From Fibrobacterota bacterium (GTDB taxonomy: Bacteria > Fibrobacterota > Fibrobacteria > UBA11236): a DNA stretch of 64,000 nt. Every line of letters begins with the position of its first letter. Position 1 is the stretch's first letter. Location: contig CANKII010000001.1 of NCBI GenBank assembly GCA_947482115.1, positions 248,001-312,000 on the forward strand, written 5' to 3'. The notes beneath the pieces were generated by a model. The model saw nothing but the letters and a program-made list of their open reading frames with translations. It did no database searches and was not told where the DNA came from. Of this stretch, positions 17,501 through 24,350 are shown in pieces. The position numbers and the translations under genes were made by a program.

Positions 17501-18689
17501 AAATTCCAGGATCAACCAGAATGAATACAACAAGCAGAAATACATCTTGTTTGGAGAGCCTGTGGTGACCATTCGCCGGCCCGGCCCGGCGATTCAGGTG
17601 CAACAGGTTCCGGATACCTTGCGGGCTTTGCAATGCGGGACCATCAAGGGAAGAATCCCCGGTGGCAGCGGGCATGGATTTATCAGTATCCGCATTCTGG
17701 CCGGTGACCTGACCAAGAATTATCTGAATGCACCCGGTGTTATAAAACGTGGTGCAATACTGTTTGAACGTACGCTGGAGTACAAGGATTCCGCTTTCTC
17801 CATGGATTATTTTCTCCCCAAACAGGTTCCCTTCGGTGATTCGACAGCGAAGATTCAATTCTTTGCCTGGGATGCTGTGCAACCGATGGAGACCAATCAT
17901 CTCGTATCCGGGCTGTGGATTAAATCGGCGCAAACGAATGCCGCATGTTCTGTGAATGATGATGCACGCGGCCCCAGAATTACGGTCACGGGCTGCAATT
18001 CCAAGGAAAGCGGCAGCGTGAATTTTTCGGATCGGGTCAAAATATCGCTGCCATACTGTCTTCAGATCGATGCGATGGACAGTCTGGGTGGTGTGATGTC
18101 GGGGGATGGACCGGATGAAGGCACCACCGTGGAGGTGACTGGGGTTCTGGAGCCTTACCATCCCCAGCCCAGTGTGGATGACTTGTATCACAAGTCCTAT
18201 CAATTGACTTTACAGAACGGATTAATGACGCAGGGGGCCCATCTCCTCAAAATTTCCGCGCGGGATGGTTTTGGCAATCTGAGCCTTCGTCAGCTGACGT
18301 TGGAAACCTATACCGACACGGCCCTGCGGTTCGTAAAAACGTTCAATGTGCCGAATCCCGTAAAGCGGAACGGTACGACATTTTATTTCTCCACCACCTT
18401 GCCGCAGGACGAAAATCTGGATGTGACAGGGTCTGGAGGAATCGCTGCAGCCAATATTGATCGGGTGCGTTTCGACCTGCGCATCTTCAACCAATTGGGA
18501 AAGATGGTTCGGGAGTTTCCCGATGCCCAAGCTACTGGGCAACCTTGGGATGGCAAGGATGCCTGGGGTCAGACTCTTGCCAATGGAGTTTATTTCTATC
18601 AGGTCACGGCAATTTGGGATGTGGGTAATGGTGCACCGGTAAATGGACAACACACATCGAAACGGAACATATTGGTTTTGTCACGGTAG
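14535..18689 (+). CDS. Gingipain-like C25 cysteine peptidase, PorU-type, with FlgD-like C-terminus
   Basis: A 1384-residue exported protein with an N-terminal signal peptide (FSILFIALFCVIPIFS). The central caspase-like region carries YVLLYGDGHYDYRD, then H883 in NFFGHGAYNQW and C918 in FSCTVGRFE, the likely catalytic His-Cys dyad of family C25. A long N-terminal beta-rich region precedes it, and the C-terminus (about 1290-1384) is a FlgD-like Ig domain (LRIFNQLGKMVREF...GKDAWGQTLANGVYFYQV). In Bacteroidota, PorU is the sortase of the type IX secretion system; whether this one has that function is inferred. The GTG start is so close to the rpsA terminator that its promoter must lie within or before it; a somewhat later start is possible. 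Confidence 0.83.
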   Translation: MQSKFSILFIALFCVIPIFSRETVLEDSPSRLTLEIEVSGYHVNAGTDGSRITADDFSGAAKVGAPELPWYRFQVASGAQTPSVTVEPEEWVELPLSQPLAGIPRWLTPQKSEAQKDPALFSAAAGLITDVSPIQEYRGMSLRSISLSTGTYVEGSGRVKLLKRFRIHVAFSDARPTLDSRVKEWLLQAGIKNVQGGQYLTSLPRTALSKAARAQVHAALGTSHIKIRIGDRQLDGFGEDGVYTLSYEAVKSIIPAATQVRNLRIYAGPNDTLLSAYDSTEVNPTLHEIPIQILDKNGQVTASSSTETFDAGYKIQFYAHGTSMWKPISGATGPIQWKFGSDPYSFDNHYYLDWSFQSDTALRLGTIPVHFTPDTVTSTPQYLRAEHDAQTGACDPSSRFDDETGYDWYWYAKGNCGADPAKPWTITLSGVQLRSASVDTLKGYASGDTTWIGFFSNSQNFGNEYGVWAGSQLAYTTLESSVSGSWYAQPAAIVNQKLGLDSVVWAGSSMGFEGYTIRYKRTLTWDGSNRSIFPAVRGKWVAYKISQGAGLHCLRVEQGAASRLLSVQSSGQDGIFTDSAGAGEDVQYFLYGSPRNLDPNAVALEKIHTEDGVVQNLSNGDNKNPQYVIIAPEALLSEALKLRTYRQDTKRLMPLATSVIRAEDIYREWSGGRMSPTAIRNALRYVLNHWGANGTQGRLHYVLLYGDGHYDYRDILNSASNNPLPNHIPPFNWVTYNSSPTNNNPMSTDDFYGVLGSAGDWRTGLLDVALGRLSLQSLDQARNYLDKVKAYEDPTKAGEWRGRITLTADDATQHGSGGPDGIPHTKESEDLGQVILSHQPGTQLEKVYLFDYPANANFLKPEATQALLTNLNQGTLYLNFFGHGAYNQWADEVLLQTNDALKRLYNTDKAFMVSVFSCTVGRFEKLKDDGMLEKFVRQTDFGAISALGASRESYDNDNAALGNLMVSRLFPVEPDSVLLGIGDAVQGAKNSRINQNEYNKQKYILFGEPVVTIRRPGPAIQVQQVPDTLRALQCGTIKGRIPGGSGHGFISIRILAGDLTKNYLNAPGVIKRGAILFERTLEYKDSAFSMDYFLPKQVPFGDSTAKIQFFAWDAVQPMETNHLVSGLWIKSAQTNAACSVNDDARGPRITVTGCNSKESGSVNFSDRVKISLPYCLQIDAMDSLGGVMSGDGPDEGTTVEVTGVLEPYHPQPSVDDLYHKSYQLTLQNGLMTQGAHLLKISARDGFGNLSLRQLTLETYTDTALRFVKTFNVPNPVKRNGTTFYFSTTLPQDENLDVTGSGGIAAANIDRVRFDLRIFNQLGKMVREFPDAQATGQPWDGKDAWGQTLANGVYFYQVTAIWDVGNGAPVNGQHTSKRNILVLSR

Positions 18690-18701
18690 GCATTCCGCGT
18701 T

Positions 18702-18810
18702 GTCTCGATACGCCTACGGCTACTCGACAAGCGGTTGGGGTTTCCCAGATTGACTAGCGAAGCGCCGCTCATCGAGTAGTCCACAGTAGGTGGACGTATC
18801 GAGATGAGCG
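18702..18810. repeat. Pair of palindromic repeats between the C25 gene and glnA
   Basis: The first part has GTCTCGATA (18702-18710) facing TACTCGAC (18721-18728). The second is a long hairpin with outer arms CGCTCAT/ATGAGCG (18766-18772, 18804-18810) and inner arms GTCCAC/GTGGAC (18779-18784, 18790-18795). The motif TATCGAG...CTCGATA is related in style to, but different from, the repeats at 10946 and 14395. Confidence 0.7.
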
Positions 18811-18819
18811 GAAGCAATA

Positions 18820-18849
18820 AAAAAGCCCCACCTTTCGGCGGGGCTTTTT
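18820..18849. terminator. Bidirectional rho-independent terminator, mainly for glnA
   Basis: The arms AAAAAGCCCC (18820-18829) and GGGGCTTTTT (18840-18849) pair over 10 bp, so each strand ends in a T-run. It lies 20 bases beyond the glnA stop and also downstream of the C25 gene. Confidence 0.92.
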
Positions 18850-18868
18850 GTTTCGATGAATCAACGAT

Positions 18869-20266
18869 TTAGTTATGGTAGTACAGTTCGAATTCCACCG
18901 GATTCGGACGAAGTTTGACGGGGGCAATTTCCGCCGACTTCTTGTAATCCAGATAGGCTTCGATGAACTCATCCGTGAAAACATCACCAGCAGTAAGCCA
19001 GCCCTTGTCTTTCTCGAGTTCTTCCATGGCCTGTTCCAAACTGTAGCAGGTCGAAGGCACTTTCTTCAGCTCTTCCGGCGGCAATTCATAGATGTTCTTG
19101 TCGAGGGGTTGACCCGGATCGACCTTGTTCTTGATGCCATCGATCATTGCCATGAGCATGGCGGAGAACGTCAGATAGGCGCTGCCAGAGCTGTCCGGGC
19201 AACGGAACTCAAAACGGCGGGCCTTGTCACCCTGCACATAAGGAATTCGCACCGATGCGGAACGATTCGTGGCGGAGTAGGCGAGGTTCACAGGCGCTTC
19301 GTAACCCGGTACCAAACGGCGGTAGCTGTTGGTAGAGGAGTTCGAGAACGCTTGAATGGACCGACCGTGCTTGAGAATACCGCCAATTGCGTAGATGGCA
19401 GTCTGGCTCATATTGGCATAGCCGTCGCCTGCAAACAAGTTCTTTCCATCTTTCCAGATGGAGGTATGAACGTGCATGCCGCTTCCGTTGTCGCCAAACA
19501 TGGGCTTCGGCATGAACGTAGCCGTTTTACCGTGCTGGTTGGCGGTATTCTTCACAGCATACTTGAGCTTGTGAACCTGATCACCAGCCTTGATAAGAGC
19601 GCCGAATTGAACGCCGATTTCGCACTGGCTTGTCGCGACTTCATGGTGATGGATTTCAGGAACCATTCCCATTTTGATGAGGTTAAGAACCATTTCATCG
19701 CGCAGATCGGAAAGTGTATCGAGTGGGGCAGCCGGAGCGTATCCGAATTTGAATGGAATCTTGTGGCCGCCACTCTCTTCACCGCTGGTCCAGGGACCTT
19801 CGTTGGTGATGATTTCATAGCCGGCTTTATTAGGCATGCTCTCATAACGGATGCCGTCGAACACGAAGAATTCGGGTTCGGGACCAAAAAAGGCTGCGTC
19901 ACCGATGCCGGTGGTCTTGAGATAGGCCAGTGCCTTGTGGGCGATGGAACGCGGATCGCGCTCATACAATTGACCGGTACGCGGTTCCAGAATATCGCAG
20001 AAAAGGCAAAGGGTGGGTACAATGCGGAATGGATCCAGAAAGGCGGATTCCGGATCCGGCTTCATAATCATGTCGGATTTCTCAATCGACTTCCATCCAC
20101 GTATGGAAGAGCCATCAAAGGCCATTCCGTCTTTGAACATGGCATCGTCCAAACGAGCCACGGGAAATGTAAAGTGCTGCAGAATTCCGAACATATCGCC
20201 AAACAGCAAGTCCACGAATTGGATGTTGTTGTCTTTTGCAAGCTTGAAAACGTCATTGGGAGTCAT
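18869..20266 (-). CDS. glnA: Glutamine synthetase, type I
   Basis: Makes glutamine from glutamate, ammonia and ATP; a cytoplasmic dodecamer. The 465-residue protein shows DGSSIRGWKSI near the N-terminus, the glutamate/metal region FGPEPEFFVFD, the GSGMHVHTS loop, NRSASVRIPYV and the C-terminal EFELYYHN. The sequence KNIYELPPEE retains the tyrosine that is adenylylated in GS-I beta enzymes, so control by GlnE-type adenylylation is possible; no glnE or glnB lies in this window. AAGGAG is visible 10 bases before the ATG. It ends at a strong terminator. Confidence 0.97.
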   Translation of the reverse strand: MTPNDVFKLAKDNNIQFVDLLFGDMFGILQHFTFPVARLDDAMFKDGMAFDGSSIRGWKSIEKSDMIMKPDPESAFLDPFRIVPTLCLFCDILEPRTGQLYERDPRSIAHKALAYLKTTGIGDAAFFGPEPEFFVFDGIRYESMPNKAGYEIITNEGPWTSGEESGGHKIPFKFGYAPAAPLDTLSDLRDEMVLNLIKMGMVPEIHHHEVATSQCEIGVQFGALIKAGDQVHKLKYAVKNTANQHGKTATFMPKPMFGDNGSGMHVHTSIWKDGKNLFAGDGYANMSQTAIYAIGGILKHGRSIQAFSNSSTNSYRRLVPGYEAPVNLAYSATNRSASVRIPYVQGDKARRFEFRCPDSSGSAYLTFSAMLMAMIDGIKNKVDPGQPLDKNIYELPPEELKKVPSTCYSLEQAMEELEKDKGWLTAGDVFTDEFIEAYLDYKKSAEIAPVKLRPNPVEFELYYHN

Positions 20267-20455
20267 ACGCGGGACTTCTCCTTGGATGGATTGAGATGAT
20301 GGTTTGAAACCGAGGGGCTAAAATAGAAAGAATCATGCCACGACTAACAAGGTGGAAATGTTAAAAAAATGGGCTTGATCGGATTTTGGTAACAATTTTG
20401 GCATTCCCTGTGTCGTTTTTTGTCAATCGTTGAAATCCAATGGAAAGTAATGGGA

Positions 20456-21022
20456 TTATTGAAAATCCTTGTACAACTGGCTGGCTTGCGGTTCCTTTTG
20501 GCTGGAGTACTTGCCTTTGTAGAAAGACAGCTCTCCGTCTGGAGTCATAAAATAGACCTGTCCAATGCGAACATTGGGATATACTCGAATGGGGTGAACC
20601 ACTTCTATTTCCAAAGTCCAGGTCGGAAACTGGCATTGCAACTGGCCATTTTCATCCGGCATATATCCCCACCCCACGTCTCCGAAACCGGCGGTGATAT
20701 GGGTGTTGATTCCGAGGCGGCCAATGCTGGAACGTCCCTCGAACATGGGAACGTACCGCCGACTGGTGGCGGTTTCATTGCTGCAGCCGATATAAAGCGT
20801 TCCCGGCTTTAGCACTAAACCCTCGGGTGGAATGGTGATGCCATGGCTGGGGTTGTTTTTTTTCATGTCCAGTGCTTCGCCGGGAGCAAGATCGTAAAGC
20901 AACAGCTTGGCGTTCAAAGTGACATCGTAAGAGTTCGGACCCACATGGGCGGGTTGGAAAGGGGCGATATGGATGTTGCCTAATTCCATTTGCCGAATGA
21001 TTTCAGGACCGGTGAGCACCAT
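20456..21022 (-). CDS. dcd: dCTP deaminase
   Basis: Deaminates dCTP to dUTP, the main source of dTMP precursors in many bacteria. The 188-residue protein carries VGPNSYDVTLN, EGRSSIGRLGINTHITAGFGDVGWG and, after a short insertion, TWTLEIEVV with the catalytic glutamate. The segment between GDVGWG and TLE is about 14 residues longer than in E. coli Dcd (YMPDENGQLQCQFP), so it belongs to a variant subgroup. It lies 189 bases upstream of glnA on the same strand and is divergent from the envelope operon at 21103; the shared 80-base region probably holds both promoters. Confidence 0.9.
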   Translation of the reverse strand: MVLTGPEIIRQMELGNIHIAPFQPAHVGPNSYDVTLNAKLLLYDLAPGEALDMKKNNPSHGITIPPEGLVLKPGTLYIGCSNETATSRRYVPMFEGRSSIGRLGINTHITAGFGDVGWGYMPDENGQLQCQFPTWTLEIEVVHPIRVYPNVRIGQVYFMTPDGELSFYKGKYSSQKEPQASQLYKDFQ

Positions 21023-21102
21023 GGGAATTCATGTCTTTCGTTTTTACAGGTCCATTTTTTACAGATGGCTTAATTTAACGCCTTTGTAAGTTGGATTCAA
21101 CG

Positions 21103-22344
21103 ATGAGATGGCCTAACCTCATATTATGCATGCCGCTGGTTTTCCCTGCGTGTCCTCCGGTACAAGCCTTGGGGATTCTGGAATTGCGGGTTCCGGTTTC
21201 GGATGGTGGGGGCGGGCAGATTGAGGCGTCCCTCGCGGTTGCTTTTCCAGATTCACTTTCAGGCACGGATGTGCATGCGCTCTTGACGGCGGTTTCCGGC
21301 ACGCAAACGGTTTTACTGCCCGGTGGTCAACTGCGGACCGTGGAAGCGGATTTTGTGGAAGGCTTGCGTGCCTTTTCAAAAGGAGGGTCCCCTCAAAAAG
21401 CAGATTCCTTGTGGGCTCGACTTCGTGGACGTCGATTGGAACCGGCGCTTCAAAGCGCATTCAATGTAAACATGGGATTTTTGTTGTGTCTCAGAGGAGA
21501 CACCAGGAATGCTGAAACCCTGTGGAAAAGGGAATGGAACAGAGCCGCTCCGGCGCGGGAAGCCGCATGGCGCAATTTGTTGGCGCTGTATCTGGCGCAA
21601 CGAAATTTTGAAACCGCGAACCGGTTGGTGGACAGGGTGTTGGGTGAGCAGCCACACAATCGCCTGGCAGCTTTGGCAAAGGCCTCTTTGCTAAAACAAC
21701 TCCGTCCGGATGCCGAATGGGAGGCTTTTCTGCGTTCAAAATCCGCTCCCGAAGATTCCATGCCTTACATGCAAATAGCCTACGGAGAAGTATTGATATC
21801 GCAAAAACGTTATTCCCAGGCCGTCAAGTTATTGGATCGCGGCTTGGTGAATTTACCCGGGGAGGGAAGGGGATGGCTTTTACTCGCCGAGGCCCAATAT
21901 CATCTGGGGTACTACTACTTCGCTTTGGATTGCCTGCAAAACGCCGAACGTTCCGGGTATCATGAGGCCGATATATACGAGCTATACGCCAATGTGCTGA
22001 GAGGTTGTTGCATGAACGAAGAAGACACCCGGGCGGCGCAGTCGCTTAAAACGGTGGAGCATATTTTGGAAGAGGGATTTCCGAAAGATTTTCACCGCCG
22101 TTCCATGGCCCAGCTTCTTTACCACATATATTGCCAGAATCTGAAACCCGAAGCTGCCAGGCGGTTGAAGGAAAATTTCTGGTTTCACTTCGAGGGGCCG
22201 GGTCAAACACCCCCTGTTTTCGGCCATGATGCATGGCCGAATGCTGGCTTGGAATCCATCGGTTTGAAGATTCGATTTGGTTTGCATGATTTTCAATGGG
22301 TCATGGCTTTGAGGGATGACAATTTCTATCAGGCCTTTTACTAG
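21103..22344 (+). CDS. Exported TPR-like repeat protein
   Basis: I prefer ATG 21103 over TTG 21091 because it gives a short signal peptide (RWPNLILCMPLVFPACPPVQA). From 21103 the protein has 413 residues. The middle is made of helical pairs in the TPR style: SAFNVNMGFLLCLRGDTRNAETLW, AWRNLLALYLAQRNFETANRLV, MQIAYGEVLISQKRYSQAVKLLDRG and GWLLLAEAQYHLGYYYFALD (each shown shortened). The function is unknown; such proteins often assemble envelope complexes. It is the first gene of a four-gene plus-strand operon (gap to the next gene 48 bases, then overlaps), all encoding exported proteins. Confidence 0.7.
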   Translation: MRWPNLILCMPLVFPACPPVQALGILELRVPVSDGGGGQIEASLAVAFPDSLSGTDVHALLTAVSGTQTVLLPGGQLRTVEADFVEGLRAFSKGGSPQKADSLWARLRGRRLEPALQSAFNVNMGFLLCLRGDTRNAETLWKREWNRAAPAREAAWRNLLALYLAQRNFETANRLVDRVLGEQPHNRLAALAKASLLKQLRPDAEWEAFLRSKSAPEDSMPYMQIAYGEVLISQKRYSQAVKLLDRGLVNLPGEGRGWLLLAEAQYHLGYYYFALDCLQNAERSGYHEADIYELYANVLRGCCMNEEDTRAAQSLKTVEHILEEGFPKDFHRRSMAQLLYHIYCQNLKPEAARRLKENFWFHFEGPGQTPPVFGHDAWPNAGLESIGLKIRFGLHDFQWVMALRDDNFYQAFY

Positions 22345-22392
22345 TTTCCAACGCGGTATTGGAACGGAAACTTTGAAGCGCAAGGAGGGCAT

Positions 22393-23679
22393 ATGCATCC
22401 TGGGCACCGGCAACCCGGTTTCCTGTTCACACTGGCCATAAGTCTGCTGCTTTTCGTTTCCAGTTCAGTGTATGGGAGCGGGTTAAGACTGGGGAAACGC
22501 GCAGATTTCAAGGCTTGCAATGATGTGGTGCCATTAACAGGTCATCCAATGGTGGTGAATGCCCCGATTCTGAAGTACACGATTACTTCATTCAACCCTA
22601 ATTGGTTTAACGACAATTCGGGCCAACCAAGCTCTCCCTTGTTTACGGCAACGCTTTCCTCCAGCTTGGTTCCTTACACGACAAACAACCGTCTTACAAT
22701 GAGTGTCTACGTCTGGGCTGATACAAATTTGACCCATAAGAACCCTCTTGCATCACCGGTTCAGGCATTCAAGCACAATGTTTCTTTGGATGAAGCGCAC
22801 ATTGGATTTTTGACGTCGAGTGACATTTTCGCCCTACCGGTTGTACCAGGTGATATAGGAGTTGATTTCAAAGGCAGCGATCTTTACAATCTGGTCATGG
22901 TACAGCACCAAGTACCTCCTCTGAATCTTCATATTGAGCTTGCACTACTTTGCGGTGGAGTTGCTGTGACGGAAGGCGGGGTGAATGTAAAATTCGACTC
23001 GGCTGCGAGCCTGCGCTTTGTTCACACCCTGCAGGCTTTGTCTCCCGGAACCGATGTGGGGAATTCTCGTGCGGTGCCCATTTACACCCTGAGTCCTGTT
23101 TTCCGTGTGGTCTCGGACCTGCTCAGCAATAGCGAGTTTAACTATCCAAGCGACGAACCCAAGATGGAAATATTCATCTATCAATTGCAAGAGGGTCAGC
23201 AACCCAAGGACGCTTTGAATGGAACCGAGTTCGCACGATTCCCGGTCACAAGCAACGGGACTGTTAGCTACCCGTCCGATTTGCCAATTCTGATTCCGGG
23301 CAAGAGTTACATCTGGCGTGTAAGGGGACTTTTGCGAGGAACCACCAACGAATACATCTTTTCCAACACCCTGTATTTCCTCGTGGACCCGCGTCTTGCC
23401 GGAGGTTCGAGTCTCACTTCCCCCAGTATTCTTTCGGATCCGAAGGCCTTTGCCCAGGAAGTTCGATTTGGAGATGATTATGTGAAACGCGTCCTTGCCG
23501 CGCTGAAACTCATTTTGGGTGAGAACTATGAAGTGTTGGCACTGTCTCACATCGAGAAGATTCCAGCCAAAGGACAAATCCGGTTGAACGGACATCCTTA
23601 TTCCCTTGAGGAATTGGAGCGATTGGCACAGGAGTTTCACCAAAGTCATCACAGTCTGACCCGGTTGAGGTTCCAATGA
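22393..23679 (+). CDS. Exported beta-rich protein with fibronectin-like segment
   Basis: A 428-residue protein not assigned to a family. The N-terminus is a signal peptide (FLFTLAISLLLFVSSSVYG). AAGGAGG lies before the ATG. The sequence is beta-rich; the part around residues 290-335 (LIPGKSYIWRVRGLLRGTTNEYIFSNTLYFLV, shown broken) has the look of a fibronectin type III strand pair, and the C-terminal 60 residues are charged and helical (VKRVLAALKLILGENYEVL). It overlaps the next gene by 4 bases. Its place between a TPR-like and a FecR-like protein suggests a role in an envelope complex, but this is inference. Confidence 0.62.
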   Translation: MHPGHRQPGFLFTLAISLLLFVSSSVYGSGLRLGKRADFKACNDVVPLTGHPMVVNAPILKYTITSFNPNWFNDNSGQPSSPLFTATLSSSLVPYTTNNRLTMSVYVWADTNLTHKNPLASPVQAFKHNVSLDEAHIGFLTSSDIFALPVVPGDIGVDFKGSDLYNLVMVQHQVPPLNLHIELALLCGGVAVTEGGVNVKFDSAASLRFVHTLQALSPGTDVGNSRAVPIYTLSPVFRVVSDLLSNSEFNYPSDEPKMEIFIYQLQEGQQPKDALNGTEFARFPVTSNGTVSYPSDLPILIPGKSYIWRVRGLLRGTTNEYIFSNTLYFLVDPRLAGGSSLTSPSILSDPKAFAQEVRFGDDYVKRVLAALKLILGENYEVLALSHIEKIPAKGQIRLNGHPYSLEELERLAQEFHQSHHSLTRLRFQ

Positions 23680-24350
23680 AATATTCATGGGTTCTTCTTT
23701 GCGGAATGCTTTCCCTGACATGGGGAAAACCGGCTCCCCGTGAACCTTACATGGCAGTAGTGCGCCAAGTTTTGGGAGGCGTGCAAACTTTTGGACGGGA
23801 CACGACTCTGGCTTCCGGAATAAAAATTGGAGACCTGCCACCGAGCGGACAGACATTTGAAATTCCTGAAAACGGTCAACTCGTCATTCGCTTTCATCCG
23901 GATTACATGAGGATAGAGGCGCGTTCCAAAACGCGTTTTCTGTTGGGCTATTCCAGCATGGACTCGACCCGGGTCCGTACCGTACATATGGAAAAAGGAC
24001 AAATGGTGCTGGGCGTTCCCAAACGTTCGCCCCCCTTGCAGGCCGAGGATGCCAGTTGTTGGGTGCGGGCCAAAGATGCCCGTTATGCCATGAACACCGA
24101 TGGAGCCGGGTCCACTGTTATTGTGCTTGAGGGTGTGGTGGAAATGCACAATCGAGCCAAGGACATCACGGAGTTTGTGCATCACGGTCAAAAGGCGGTT
24201 TCCGATGCGACGGGACTGAGAATCAGCGATGCAGCGGCCAATGAGCTCGCGCAGGTGGGATTGGGACAAAACATTCTCGAAGTGGATTTCTGGAACCCCT
24301 CGACGGAAGAATTCAGCACGCTCGAAGTGGAGTATGAGAACAACTTCTAG
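23676..24350 (+). CDS. FecR-domain-like exported protein
   Basis: A 224-residue protein with a signal peptide (KYSWVLLCGMLSLTWG). The region 25-150 shows the pattern of a FecR domain: VVRQVLGGVQTFG, then IPENGQLVIRFHPDYMRIEARSKTRFLL shortened here, and GSTVIVLEGVVEMHN. Classical FecR transmits iron-siderophore signals to a sigma factor, but stand-alone FecR-like domains occur in many periplasmic proteins and no FecI-like sigma factor is present here. Start and stop overlap both neighbours (4 bases upstream, 17 bases downstream), so translation is tightly coupled in the operon. Confidence 0.68.
   Translation: MKYSWVLLCGMLSLTWGKPAPREPYMAVVRQVLGGVQTFGRDTTLASGIKIGDLPPSGQTFEIPENGQLVIRFHPDYMRIEARSKTRFLLGYSSMDSTRVRTVHMEKGQMVLGVPKRSPPLQAEDASCWVRAKDARYAMNTDGAGSTVIVLEGVVEMHNRAKDITEFVHHGQKAVSDATGLRISDAAANELAQVGLGQNILEVDFWNPSTEEFSTLEVEYENNF

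Noticed and set aside
18875-20299. 474-residue open frame opposite glnA
   Set aside because: glnA is unmistakable on the other strand, and the frame has no family features.
23676-24350. Possible FecI/FecR iron-signalling pair
   Set aside because: No sigma factor gene or TonB-dependent receptor is next to the FecR-like gene, so the domain is probably used differently.
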